Source: Cellulomonas fimi (lineage in GTDB: Bacteria; Actinomycetota; Actinomycetes; Actinomycetales; Cellulomonadaceae). Taken from it: DNA of 64,000 nucleotides. The notes below the pieces were generated by a model. The model had not been told where the DNA came from. It saw only the letters and a list, made by a program, of their open reading frames with translations, and searched no databases. Location: the NCBI RefSeq assembly GCF_028527925.1, contig NZ_JAPESW010000014.1, positions 29,863 through 93,862 on the forward strand. The letters are read 5' to 3'. The position numbers and the translations under genes were made by a program. This document shows positions 35,311-45,167 of this stretch, one piece after another; the stretch's first letter is position 1, and every line of letters begins with the position of its first letter.

Positions 35311-35931
35311 GTGACGGGTGGTCCGACGACGGGTGGGGCGCCGGGTGGGTCCGACGACCGGCCCGCGCCCGTGCCTGCGGCGTCGTCGGCGCGGTGGGGC
35401 TGGGTGCTCGTCGCCGTCGGTCTGCTGCTGGCGGTCGTGACGGTGGTGGCGTGGTTCGCGACGCGCCCGGACGGCGGGACCGCAGCATCGCAGCAGACGA
35501 CCTCGACGCCGCCGTCACCGCCCGCGGCGTCGGTCGATCCGGCAGCGCCGTGGTCGGCCGACGAAGAGCCGGGTGCGTACGCGCAGCGCCTCGTCACGGG
35601 GACGAACGCGGCCCGGGCGGACGAGGGCCTGCCGACGCTCGCCTGGTCCGAGTGCGCCGCGGAGCAGGCCGCCGCGCGCGCGGACGCGCTGGTCGGCGCC
35701 GCGGAGCTCACGCACGCCCCGATGGACGACGTCATGGCGGCGTGCGCGGTGTCGGTCGCGGCGGAGAACCTGAGCCGGGGTGCGGCGCCCGCGCAGGACG
35801 TCGTCGACGCGTGGCTGGCGTCCCCGGGCCACCGGGCGAACCTCCTCGACCCGGAGCTGACGTCCGTGGGGATCGCGTGCGCGCGCGAGGCCGACGAGAC
35901 CCTCACCTGCTCGCAGGTCTTCCTGGGCTGA
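35311..35931 (+). CDS. CAP/SCP-domain extracytoplasmic protein (first)
   Basis: A 206-residue protein with one membrane segment (about residues 28-50), a Thr/Pro/Ser-rich spacer and a ~120-residue CAP domain. The CAP domain shows LVTGTNAARADEGLPTLAW, ADALVGAAELTHAPM (first His), AENLSRG (Glu) and VVDAWLASPGHRANLLDP (second His). Six Cys residues suggest disulfides. Bacterial CAP proteins are secreted with no clear enzymatic role. GTG start; TACGGT 6 bases upstream suggests a leaderless transcript. Confidence 0.83.
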   Translation: MTGGPTTGGAPGGSDDRPAPVPAASSARWGWVLVAVGLLLAVVTVVAWFATRPDGGTAASQQTTSTPPSPPAASVDPAAPWSADEEPGAYAQRLVTGTNAARADEGLPTLAWSECAAEQAAARADALVGAAELTHAPMDDVMAACAVSVAAENLSRGAAPAQDVVDAWLASPGHRANLLDPELTSVGIACAREADETLTCSQVFLG

Positions 35932-35996
35932 CCTGCCCGGCTCGTCCCGCGTCGTCCCCGTTCGTCCTCCGCGAACGTGCCCGACGCCACCACTCG

Positions 35997-36020
35997 TTAC
36001 GCAAGGTAATGAGTTAGAGT
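35997..36020 (+). promoter_or_regulatory. MarR-type operator over the marR-MFS promoter
   Basis: TTAC-gcaag-GTAA (35997-36009) is an inverted repeat of the size used by MarR regulators. TAGAGT (36015-36020) is a -10 box placed 7 bases before the ATG of the MarR gene. The operator falls in the -35 to -10 space, so binding should repress. An A+T-rich patch in otherwise G+C-rich DNA. Confidence 0.6.
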
Positions 36021-36027
36021 AATCATC

Positions 36028-36450
36028 ATGCCCACCGCCCCCGCTCTCGCCGGAGAGCTCCGCATCGCCGTCGGTCGGGCGTCGCGGCGCATCCGTGCCG
36101 AGCGCGGCGCCCAGGGCCTGACGGACCCCCAGTTCACGGTGCTCGCGTGGCTCGCGAAGGACGGCCCCATGACGCCGGGCCAGCTCGCCGAGGCGGAGCG
36201 CATCCAGCCGCCGAGCATGACCCGCACCGTCAATTCGCTCGTCGAGCTGGGCCTCGTGGCGAAGGCTGAGCACCCGACCGACGGCCGCCAGGTCGTCGTC
36301 ACCCTGACCGAGGCCGGCAAGGCCGAGGTCGTCGAGACGCGACGCCGCCGCGACGCCTGGCTGACCGAACGCCTCAAGGGCATGACCAAGGAGGAGCGCC
36401 AGCTCCTCGCCGACGCCGCCGAGCTCCTGCGGAGGATCGCCGCCTCATGA
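36028..36450 (+). CDS. MarR family transcriptional regulator
   Basis: A 140-residue winged-helix dimer. LTDPQFTVLAWLAKDGPMTPGQLAEAERIQPPSMTRTVNSLVELGLV is the DNA-binding helix-turn-helix; the wing is HPTDGRQVVVTLTEAG. The ATG has a -10 box 7 bases upstream and no ribosome site. Its stop overlaps the MFS gene (ATGA), so it probably regulates that exporter and itself through the inverted repeat upstream. The inducer is unknown. Confidence 0.9.
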   Translation: MPTAPALAGELRIAVGRASRRIRAERGAQGLTDPQFTVLAWLAKDGPMTPGQLAEAERIQPPSMTRTVNSLVELGLVAKAEHPTDGRQVVVTLTEAGKAEVVETRRRRDAWLTERLKGMTKEERQLLADAAELLRRIAAS

Positions 36451-37790
36451 GTCCCACGTTCTCCTCGCTCCAGCACCGCAACTACCGGTTGTGGTTCGCG
36501 GGGGCCCTGGTGGCGAACGTGGGCACCTGGATGCAGCGCGTCGCCCAGGACTGGCTGGTCCTGACCCAGCTGTCCGACGAGTCCGGCGTCGCCGTCGGCA
36601 TCACCACGGCCCTGCAGTTCGCGCCCGTGCTGGTCCTGTCCGCCTGGGCGGGCCTGCTCGCCGACCGCGTCGACCGCCGCAAGCTCCTCATCGCGACCCA
36701 GGTCGGCCAGGGCGTGCTCGCGGCCGGCCTCGGTGCGCTCGTGCTGTCCGGGCACGCGGAGCTCTGGCACGTGTACGTCTTCGCCGGCCTGCTGGGCGTC
36801 GTGGCGGCGATCGACGGGCCGGTCCGCCAGACGTTCGTCGCCGAGCTCGTCCCGACGAGCCAGCTCTCGAACGCCGTCGGCCTCAACAGCGCGTCGTTCA
36901 ACGCCGCGCGCCTCATCGGCCCCGGTGTGGCCGGCCTGCTCATCGCGTTCGTCGGCACCGGTTGGGTGTTCGTCATCAACGCGGTGACGTTCGCCGCGAC
37001 GATCTTCTCGCTGACCCGCATGCGCCAGAGCGAGCTGCGCCCCATGCCGACCGCGCCGCGGGCCAAGGGGCAGATCCGCGAGGGCATCCGCTACGTGCGG
37101 GGCCGCAGCGACATCCTCGTCATCATGGTCGTCGTCTGCGTGATCTCGACGTTCGGCCTCAACTTCCAGATGACGTCCGCGATGATGGCGCGCACCGAGT
37201 TCGGCCGGGGCGCGGGGGAGTACGGCATCCTCGGCTCCGTCCTGGCGATCGGCTCGCTCACGGGCGCGCTGCTCGCGGCCCGTCGGGAGCGGCCGCGCGT
37301 GCGGCTCGTGATCGGCGCCGCGTTCGGGTTCGGCATCGCGACGGGCGTCATGGCCCTCATGCCGACCTACCTGACGTACGCGATCTCGGCGATCCCGGTC
37401 GGCCTCGCGTCGCTCACGATGATGACCGCCGCCAACGCGACCATCCAGCTCAGCACCGACCCGGCCGTGCGTGGCCGCGTCATGGCGCTCTACATGATGG
37501 TGTTCCTCGGCGCGACGCCCGTCGGCTCCCCGATCGTCGGCTGGATCGGCGAGACGTTCGGCCCGCGCTGGTCGGTCGGCATCGGGTCGATCACCGCGCT
37601 GCTCGTCGCGACCGGTGCGGCGCTGTGGGCGCGGCGCGCCTGGCACGTCCAGGTGCGCTACCGGCTGCGAGCGCGCCCGCACCTGCAGGTGCTGCACCCC
37701 GAGCCCGTCGACGAGGTGCCGACGCCGCGCTCCGAGACCGCGCTGCGCCTCGGCGCCGACCAGGCGAGCAACCGCCGCTCCGTCGCCTGA
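36447..37790 (+). CDS. MFS exporter (EntS/MFS_3 type)
   Basis: A 447-residue transporter with 10-12 helices. SSLQHRNYRLWFAGALVANVGTWMQRVAQDWLVLTQL is the hallmark start of the MFS_3 group; AWAGLLADRVDRRKLL is motif A; GPVRQTFVAELVPTSQLSNAVGLNS and PAVRGRVMALYMMVFLGATPVGSP are also typical. Members export siderophores, drugs or macrolides. It is co-transcribed with the MarR gene. A ~50-residue polar C-terminal tail is cytosolic. Confidence 0.87.
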   Translation: MSPTFSSLQHRNYRLWFAGALVANVGTWMQRVAQDWLVLTQLSDESGVAVGITTALQFAPVLVLSAWAGLLADRVDRRKLLIATQVGQGVLAAGLGALVLSGHAELWHVYVFAGLLGVVAAIDGPVRQTFVAELVPTSQLSNAVGLNSASFNAARLIGPGVAGLLIAFVGTGWVFVINAVTFAATIFSLTRMRQSELRPMPTAPRAKGQIREGIRYVRGRSDILVIMVVVCVISTFGLNFQMTSAMMARTEFGRGAGEYGILGSVLAIGSLTGALLAARRERPRVRLVIGAAFGFGIATGVMALMPTYLTYAISAIPVGLASLTMMTAANATIQLSTDPAVRGRVMALYMMVFLGATPVGSPIVGWIGETFGPRWSVGIGSITALLVATGAALWARRAWHVQVRYRLRARPHLQVLHPEPVDEVPTPRSETALRLGADQASNRRSVA

Positions 37791-37799
37791 CGCGCGCCG

Positions 37800-37834
37800 C
37801 ACGGGCGGCCGGGTGAATCCGGCGGCCGCCCGTG
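37800..37834 (+). terminator. hairpin terminator after the MFS gene
   Basis: A 12-bp stem (CACGGGCGGCCG / CGGCCGCCCGTG) with an 11-base loop, 10 bases after the stop. Confidence 0.8.
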
Positions 37835-37868
37835 TCGGGCGGTTCGTCCGGCATGTCACGATCGGCCG

Positions 37869-39776
37869 GTGAGCACGCACGTCGGCGCCCCAGGCCCGGG
37901 TCCGGAGGGGACCTCGGCCGACGTCGGCGCCGATGCGCCGGACGGCGCTGCCGCCGCCGAGCCGCCCGCCGCGCAGACCGGGGACGACCTGGACGCGCCC
38001 TCGTCCGCCGCCGACCGCCGCGCGCGCCGGCGTCGTGTCACCGGTCGGGTCGTGGTCGTGCTCGTCGTGCTGCTCGCGGTGACGCTGCTCGTCGCAGGTT
38101 GGCTGGCGTTCCGCGGGGTCCAGACCGTGAAAGCGCTGACGGACGCCAAGGGTGCGGTCGCGGACGTGCAGCAGGCGCTCGAGGACGGCGACACGCAGGC
38201 CCTCGACGCGGCGCTCCCGCGGATCCAGGACGCCACGGAGCGCGCGCACGCGTCGTCGTCGGACCCGGTCTGGCGGCTCGCGGAGCACGTCCCGCGGATC
38301 GGCCCGCAGCTCGCGGCGGTGAGCACCGTGGCCGCCGCCCTGGACGACGTCTCGACGGGCGCGCTGCCGGCGGCGACGACGGTCACGGACCTGCTGGGCG
38401 ACGGCACGAGCATCCGCGGTGCCGACGGCCGCATCGACCTCGAGCCGTTCGTCGCCGCCGCGCCCGAGCTGGTCGACGCGGCCGCGGTCGCGCGCCGGGC
38501 GTCCGCGGACGTCGCGGGCATCGACACCACCGACCTCGTGGGGCCGCTCGTGAGCCCGGTCGAGCAGGCGCGCGACGGCCTCGCGCAGGTCGCGGGCGCG
38601 CTCGACGCCGGTGCACAGGCGGCGACGCTGCTGCCCCCGATGCTCGGGTCCGACGGGCCGCGCACCTACCTCGTCGCGGCGCTCAACAGCGCGGAGCTCC
38701 GCACGGCGGGCGGGATCGTCGGCAGCCTCGCGGTGGTGCGCGCCGACGACGGGGCGCTGTCGCTCGTCGACCAGCGCAGCACCGACCAGCTCAAGGGCCT
38801 GCCCGACCCGGTCCTGCCGCTGTCCGACGAGGAGCTCGCGGTCGCGGGCACGGGCCTGGGCCGGTACGTGCAGAACGCGGTCATGACGCCCGACTTCCCA
38901 CGGTCGGCGGAGCTGCTCGTCGCGCGCTGGCAGCGGGACGTGGGCGGCCAGGTCGACGGCGTCGTCGCGACGGACCCGGTGGCGGTCGCGGCCCTGCTGC
39001 GGGAGGTCGGACCGGTGACGGAGCCCGGCGGCACCGCGCTCGACGCCGACACCCTGCTCGCGACGCTGCTGCACGACGCGTACCTGCGCTACCCGGACCT
39101 GCAGGCCGCCGACGCGTTCTTCGCCGACGTCGCGTCCACGATCTTCGGCGCGCTCGGCGCGGGCGGCGGTGACGTGCGCGGGCTCGTCGAGGCCGCGGCG
39201 GACGCGGGCGACGAGGGACGCATCCGCGTGTGGTCGGCGCACCCCGCGGAGCAGGAGCAGCTGGTCGCGACGACGATCGGCGGCGCGTTCCTGACGGGCC
39301 CCTTCGACGACGCGGCCGGCGTGTTCCTCAACGACGGCACGGCCGGCAAGCTCGACTACTACCTGCGCCCGACGGTCACGGTCGAGGACCTGCGCTGCAC
39401 GGGCCCGGACCCGTCGGCGACGGTCCGCCTGGACCTCGCGTACGACCCGCCCGCCGACGTCGCGACGTTCCCCGAGAACGTCACCGGGACGAGCGGGGCG
39501 GTGCCCGTCGGCTCGCTCGCGACGAGCATCACGCTGTACGGGCCGGTGGACGCGGCACCCCAGGGGTTGCGGACCGACGAGGGGGTCGTCGGCGGCAAGT
39601 CCGCGACGGTCGCCGGCCGGCCCGTGACGGTGGCCGGCTCGCGCCTGGACCCGGGCGCGCGGGCGACCTACCGGTTCGACGTCCCCGTCCGTGACGGGCG
39701 CCTCGACGTGTGGACGACGCCGAGCCTGACGAGCCCCGGTCGCGTGGCCGCGACCTGCCCCGCGACGGGCGACTGA
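37869..39776 (+). CDS. DUF4012 membrane-anchored surface protein (copy 2)
   Basis: A 635-residue paralogue of the protein at 17971-19830. A Pro/Ala-rich cytosolic start of ~55 residues, one membrane segment (about 57-78), then the DUF4012 region: RTYLVAALNSAELRTAGGIVG, VMTPDFPRSAELLVARWQ, VVATDPVAVAALLREVGPV and VFLNDGTAGKLDYYLRP. GTG start at 37869 with no good ribosome site; CACGAT lies 6 bases upstream. It is followed by an LSATG-type wall protein, as copy 1 is. Possibly a structural or assembly factor for surface polysaccharide (inference). Confidence 0.82.
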   Translation: MSTHVGAPGPGPEGTSADVGADAPDGAAAAEPPAAQTGDDLDAPSSAADRRARRRRVTGRVVVVLVVLLAVTLLVAGWLAFRGVQTVKALTDAKGAVADVQQALEDGDTQALDAALPRIQDATERAHASSSDPVWRLAEHVPRIGPQLAAVSTVAAALDDVSTGALPAATTVTDLLGDGTSIRGADGRIDLEPFVAAAPELVDAAAVARRASADVAGIDTTDLVGPLVSPVEQARDGLAQVAGALDAGAQAATLLPPMLGSDGPRTYLVAALNSAELRTAGGIVGSLAVVRADDGALSLVDQRSTDQLKGLPDPVLPLSDEELAVAGTGLGRYVQNAVMTPDFPRSAELLVARWQRDVGGQVDGVVATDPVAVAALLREVGPVTEPGGTALDADTLLATLLHDAYLRYPDLQAADAFFADVASTIFGALGAGGGDVRGLVEAAADAGDEGRIRVWSAHPAEQEQLVATTIGGAFLTGPFDDAAGVFLNDGTAGKLDYYLRPTVTVEDLRCTGPDPSATVRLDLAYDPPADVATFPENVTGTSGAVPVGSLATSITLYGPVDAAPQGLRTDEGVVGGKSATVAGRPVTVAGSRLDPGARATYRFDVPVRDGRLDVWTTPSLTSPGRVAATCPATGD

Positions 39777-39827
39777 CCACCGCGATCACCCGCCGGGGTG
39801 ACCCTCACCGCCGAGCCGCCGCGCGAC

Positions 39828-39851
39828 CGGGTGAATGTCCGATATCACCCG
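39828..39851. promoter_or_regulatory. inverted repeat upstream of the LSATG wall protein
   Basis: CGGGTGA (39828-39834) and TCACCCG (39845-39851) form a 7-bp inverted repeat with 17 bp between half-site centres, about 80 bp before the start codon. It could be an operator. The regulator is unknown. Confidence 0.35.
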
Positions 39852-39932
39852 ATCCGCCGCTGTGTGCAGGGGCAACCGCCAGGGGAGGATAGGGACGAAT
39901 TGTCCAGTTCTGCCCATCGAGGGAGCAAGGTC

Positions 39933-40628
39933 ATGAGCAAGGTCATCCGGGCATGTGCCACCGCGCTGCTGGTGGCGGTCGCCGCCCTGGGCGTCCCGGC
40001 CGTGGCCCAGGCGGCGGTGTCCCCGTCGCCGCAGCCGACCGCCGGGCAGTACGGCTGCCTGGGCGACACCGACGAGTACGGCGCGCCGCTGCCGTGCGAC
40101 CTCACGGTCTCGGTGCTGACGCCGATCTGCGACAACGACGTCCCGAAGCTCCGGTACGCGGTCGTCCCGAACGGCACGCCGAACACCACCGTGACGATCA
40201 CGTGGGTCAACCCGACGGGTCCTGACGTCGTCCAGGCCGACCTCCCGCTGTCCGGGACGGTGCTGTGGCCGGGTGCCGTGGTCGGCCCCGACGGCAAGGG
40301 TGCGGACTGGCCGGGCTGGCGCCAGCTGTCCGACGGCTCGTGGGTCGAGGGCGACGAGTTCGACTGGGTCCGCCCGTCGGTGAGCGTGAACTTCGCGGTC
40401 AACCCGGAGTTGACGACGACGGTCGCCTACCCGCCGTCGAGCCCGAACTGCGCGACGAATCCTCCGGGTGAGGCCGTCCTCGCGTCCAACCCGGTCTCCG
40501 GCCAGGTGCTCTCCGCCACCGGCAGCAACACCGCGCCGCTCCTGTGGGCCGGTGCCGGCCTGCTGGTCGTGGGTGCGGGTGCCGTCACCGCCGTGACGCT
40601 GGTCCGCCGCCGGCACGAGGCGGCCTGA
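39933..40628 (+). CDS. secreted LSATG-anchored wall protein (copy 3)
   Basis: A 231-residue protein: signal peptide (MSKVIRACATALLVAVAAL, cleavage near AQAAVSP), a ~160-residue extracellular domain with four Cys residues and beta-rich segments (LRYAVVPNGTPNTTVTITWVN), then LSATGSNTAPLLW, a hydrophobic helix and VRRRHEAA. The sorting tail matches those of copies 1 and 2, but the central domain is different and not recognised. GAGGGAG precedes the ATG at 39933. It lies 156 bp after DUF4012 copy 2. Confidence 0.75.
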   Translation: MSKVIRACATALLVAVAALGVPAVAQAAVSPSPQPTAGQYGCLGDTDEYGAPLPCDLTVSVLTPICDNDVPKLRYAVVPNGTPNTTVTITWVNPTGPDVVQADLPLSGTVLWPGAVVGPDGKGADWPGWRQLSDGSWVEGDEFDWVRPSVSVNFAVNPELTTTVAYPPSSPNCATNPPGEAVLASNPVSGQVLSATGSNTAPLLWAGAGLLVVGAGAVTAVTLVRRRHEAA

Positions 40629-40674
40629 CGCGACGCCGGGACCGGTCGGAGGGGACCGGTCCCGGGGCCGTCGA

Positions 40675-40715
40675 CGACGAGGCCCGCTCCGCATCGCGCG
40701 GGGCGGGCCTCGTCG
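40675..40715. terminator. hairpin terminator between the wall protein and serC
   Basis: A 13-bp stem (CGACGAGGCCCGC / GCGGGCCTCGTCG) with a 15-base loop, between converging genes. Confidence 0.75.
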
Positions 40716-40787
40716 CGCGTGCACCGCGCTCGTGGGGTGCCGTGCGGGTCGCGGGCCGTCGCCGCCGACGGGCCGGACCGCTCGGCG

Positions 40788-42857
<2,070 letters not shown>

Positions 42858-42997
42858 TCACGAGCGGGTGAGATCGGCCACCTGCGCGTGTGCGCGCTCC
42901 CACGGCGAGACGGCCGTCGTCCCAGGTGGCCTCGGCGTGTCGCGTCGACGCGCCGGACGGGTGTCCAACATCGGGCGTATCTCTTCGTGATCGGAAC

Positions 42998-43027
42998 GTG
43001 ACAATCGCCGGAGGGGTCCTGTACGTT
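42998..43027 (+). promoter_or_regulatory. probable promoter of the riboswitch-NlpC/P60 transcript
   Basis: GTGACA (42998-43003), an 18-base spacer and TACGTT (43022-43027). It lies just before the riboswitch, giving a ~230-base leader. The overlapping GGAAC (42993-42997) could instead belong to a stress-sigma promoter. Bases 42815-42990 hold no feature I can identify. Confidence 0.4.
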
Positions 43028-43049
43028 CGACCTGCTTCAAGGAACCCTC

Positions 43050-43245
43050 CTCCGCGAAGCCCTCGAGCGGAACGCCTAACCCTGCCGCCGCCCCGAGGTC
43101 CGTACGAACCGCCGGCAGGGGCGGGGGACCCACGTTTTGTGGTCCACCGGAGACGGTGACCTTGGGGTGAAGCCGAGGTGGCAGCAGGACCGCCACCGAC
43201 GCCGAGTGTTCTCCCACTCGAACCCGACAGCTCACCTCGCAGGCG
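43050..43245 (+). ncRNA. cyclic di-AMP riboswitch (ydaO/yuaA type)
   Basis: Conserved blocks of the class occur in order: GAACGCCTAACCCTGCC (about 43070), GGCAGGGGCGGGGGACCCA (about 43113), TTGGGGTGAAGCCGAGGTGG (about 43162) and CGAACCCGACAGCTCACCTC (about 43219) followed by GCAGGC. The element ends a few bases before the ribosome site of the NlpC/P60 gene. In actinobacteria this riboswitch controls wall hydrolase genes and turns expression off when c-di-AMP is high. Ends are approximate. Confidence 0.9.
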
Positions 43246-43261
43246 ACAGGAGAGGCACCCC

Positions 43262-44041
43262 GTGACCGTGAGCACCACTCGCGCCCGGCACCGGTCTGCG
43301 CGTCGTCCCTCGACGCCCCTGACCGAGCTTGCTTCGGCCGCATCGGAGCAGATGGGCACCGTCGGCCGTCGGACGGCCGTCGTCGCCGCATCCTCCGGCC
43401 TCGTCGTGACGATGATCGGCGCCGCCCCCGCGGGTGCCGCATCGGACTCGGCATCCGGCGCCCTGAACTCCGTCGACACCGCAGCACTGACCGCGTCCGC
43501 GCGCGCCGTGCTCAACACGTCCCCCGTCGTGAGCTCCCCGGCCGAGGCCGCGTGGACCTTCGACGCCCCGACCGTCACGGCCGTCAAGCCGACGCCTCCG
43601 CCGGAGACGCGCCGCGCCACGGCGACGACGACGTCGCGCACCGCTGAGCGTGCCGCGACGACCACGACGGCGAAGGCGGCCACCAACGCGCCGATCCCGC
43701 AGTCGGTCGCCGGCAACGCGGTCCTCGAGATCGCCGCCCGCTACGTGGGTACCCCGTACGTCTCCGGTGGCTCCTCGCCCGCCGGCTTCGACTGCTCGGG
43801 CTTCGTCTCGTACGTCTACGCGCAGCTCGGCGTCTCCCTGCCGCGCACCTCGTCCGGCATCAAGGCCGCCGCGACGGTCGTGTCCCGCGACCAGGCGCAG
43901 CCGGGCGACCTGATCTGGAGCCCCGGCCACATCTCGATCTACGCCGGTGGCAACCAGCAGATCGACTCGCCGCGCCCCGGCAAGACGGTCCAGTTCCGCG
44001 CGATCTGGCAGAGCTCGCCGGTCTTCCTGCGGGTCGGCTGA
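43262..44041 (+). CDS. NlpC/P60 peptidoglycan hydrolase
   Basis: A 259-residue secreted endopeptidase cutting D-Glu-mesoDAP-type links of wall peptides. A long basic N-terminus precedes the signal-peptide core (VVAASSGLVVTMIGAAPAGAA); then a Thr/Ala-rich spacer and the C-terminal NlpC/P60 domain: ARYVGTPYVSGGSSPAGFDCSGF with catalytic Cys178 and PGDLIWSPGHISIYAG with His223. GTG at 43262 has AGGAGAGG upstream, right after the riboswitch. It resembles RipA/Rpf-linked enzymes under c-di-AMP control. Confidence 0.9.
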   Translation: MTVSTTRARHRSARRPSTPLTELASAASEQMGTVGRRTAVVAASSGLVVTMIGAAPAGAASDSASGALNSVDTAALTASARAVLNTSPVVSSPAEAAWTFDAPTVTAVKPTPPPETRRATATTTSRTAERAATTTTAKAATNAPIPQSVAGNAVLEIAARYVGTPYVSGGSSPAGFDCSGFVSYVYAQLGVSLPRTSSGIKAAATVVSRDQAQPGDLIWSPGHISIYAGGNQQIDSPRPGKTVQFRAIWQSSPVFLRVG

Positions 44042-44059
44042 CACCGAGAACGCACCTCA

Positions 44060-44097
44060 CCGAGGCCCCGACGACGTCCGCGTCGTCGGGGCCTCGG
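44060..44097 (+). terminator. hairpin terminator after the NlpC/P60 gene
   Basis: A 16-bp stem (CCGAGGCCCCGACGAC / GTCGTCGGGGCCTCGG) with a 6-base loop, 19 bases after the stop. Confidence 0.88.
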
Positions 44098-44321
44098 CGC
44101 ATCCACCGGGCGGTCGCGCCGGTCTGCGGCAGGTGCGGCGCCGTGCGGGCCGTGCGGCGCGCCGGGACGGGCGACGTGGACGGTCGTCCGGCGTTCACCC
44201 GCGCCGCGCGGCTGAGTCCGATGGCCGTGGCCAGGGCGCCGCGTACGCTGGTCGCGCACCACGCTGTTGCTTCGCCGGGCCGGCAGCCAGCCGGTCCGAC
44301 CCGTGAGGTCGGGAGGACGCC

Positions 44322-44924
44322 GTGCTGACCGAGACAACTTCCTTCGCCCCCGACGGGGCCGGGACGGTCGGCGCGGGCGCGCGTGCCGTCACCCCGCCCG
44401 GCTCCCGAGCCGCCCCGTCGGCGCTGTCGTCCGGTGCCCGCTCGCTGCTGCTCAACGCGAGCATGGAGCCGCTGTGCATCGTGAGCCTGCGTCGCGCCGT
44501 GCTGCTCGTGATGAGCGGCAAGGCGACGGTGCTCGAGACCGACGGCCGTGTGCTGCACTCCGAGCACGCGGCCGTGCCGCTCCCGGTGGTGCTGTGCCTG
44601 ACCCGCTACGTGCACGTGCCCGTGCGCAAGCCGGTGCCACCCACGCGCCGCACCGTCCTGCAGCGCGACAGCCACCGCTGCGCGTACTGCGGCGGCGGTG
44701 CCGACACGGTCGACCACGTGCATCCCCGGTCGCGGGGCGGCCGGCACGAGTGGACGAACGTCGTCGCGGCCTGCGTGCGGTGCAACCACCGCAAGGCCGA
44801 CCGGCTGCTGCACGAGATCGGGTGGGAGCTGCCGTTCACGCCGCGCGCGCCGCGCTGGTCCGTGACCTTCGGCTCGTCCGCGGTCCGCACCGAGCCGCTG
44901 TGGGCGGCGTACGTCCGCACCTGA
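44322..44924 (+). CDS. HNH endonuclease domain protein
   Basis: A 200-residue protein of a chromosomal HNH group common in actinobacteria. The N-terminal ~35 residues are disordered; then LLLNASMEPLCIVSLRRAVLLVMSGKATVLE, the typical lead-in, and the HNH core with a zinc-binding Cys pair (CAYCGG), DHVHPRSRGGRHEWTNVVAAC and CNHRKADRLL. Catalytic His residues are in DHVHP. GTG start with CGGGAGGA upstream. Its cellular substrate is unknown; nothing suggests mobility. Confidence 0.85.
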   Translation: MLTETTSFAPDGAGTVGAGARAVTPPGSRAAPSALSSGARSLLLNASMEPLCIVSLRRAVLLVMSGKATVLETDGRVLHSEHAAVPLPVVLCLTRYVHVPVRKPVPPTRRTVLQRDSHRCAYCGGGADTVDHVHPRSRGGRHEWTNVVAACVRCNHRKADRLLHEIGWELPFTPRAPRWSVTFGSSAVRTEPLWAAYVRT

Positions 44925-45167
44925 CGGACGCTGCCCGGCCCCGGCTGTCCACGCACGCATCGGGACGTGGCGCGGCGTGCCCGTCGGGCGCGTGCGGAGC
45001 GGGCGGGTCCGCGCGGATCTTCGGGTCAAGGCTGTGTCAAAATACGGTATCGCTGGCGTCTCATGGGGGCGCGGCGGTGATCCCGGGGGCCACACTGGAC
45101 CTGGGTGAGGATCCGACGCCGGACGGCGCGTGACGCAGTGGTCACGGGCCGAGGACGGGAGGCCCCG

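Noticed and set aside
37811..37818. GGGTGAAT as a shared regulatory motif of the locus
   Set aside because: Copies on both strands are few, one lies in a terminator loop, and the count is close to chance for this length.
44322..44924. HNH nuclease as a homing or phage nuclease
   Set aside because: No terminase, intron, repeat or insertion-site signature nearby; the protein fits a stable chromosomal group.
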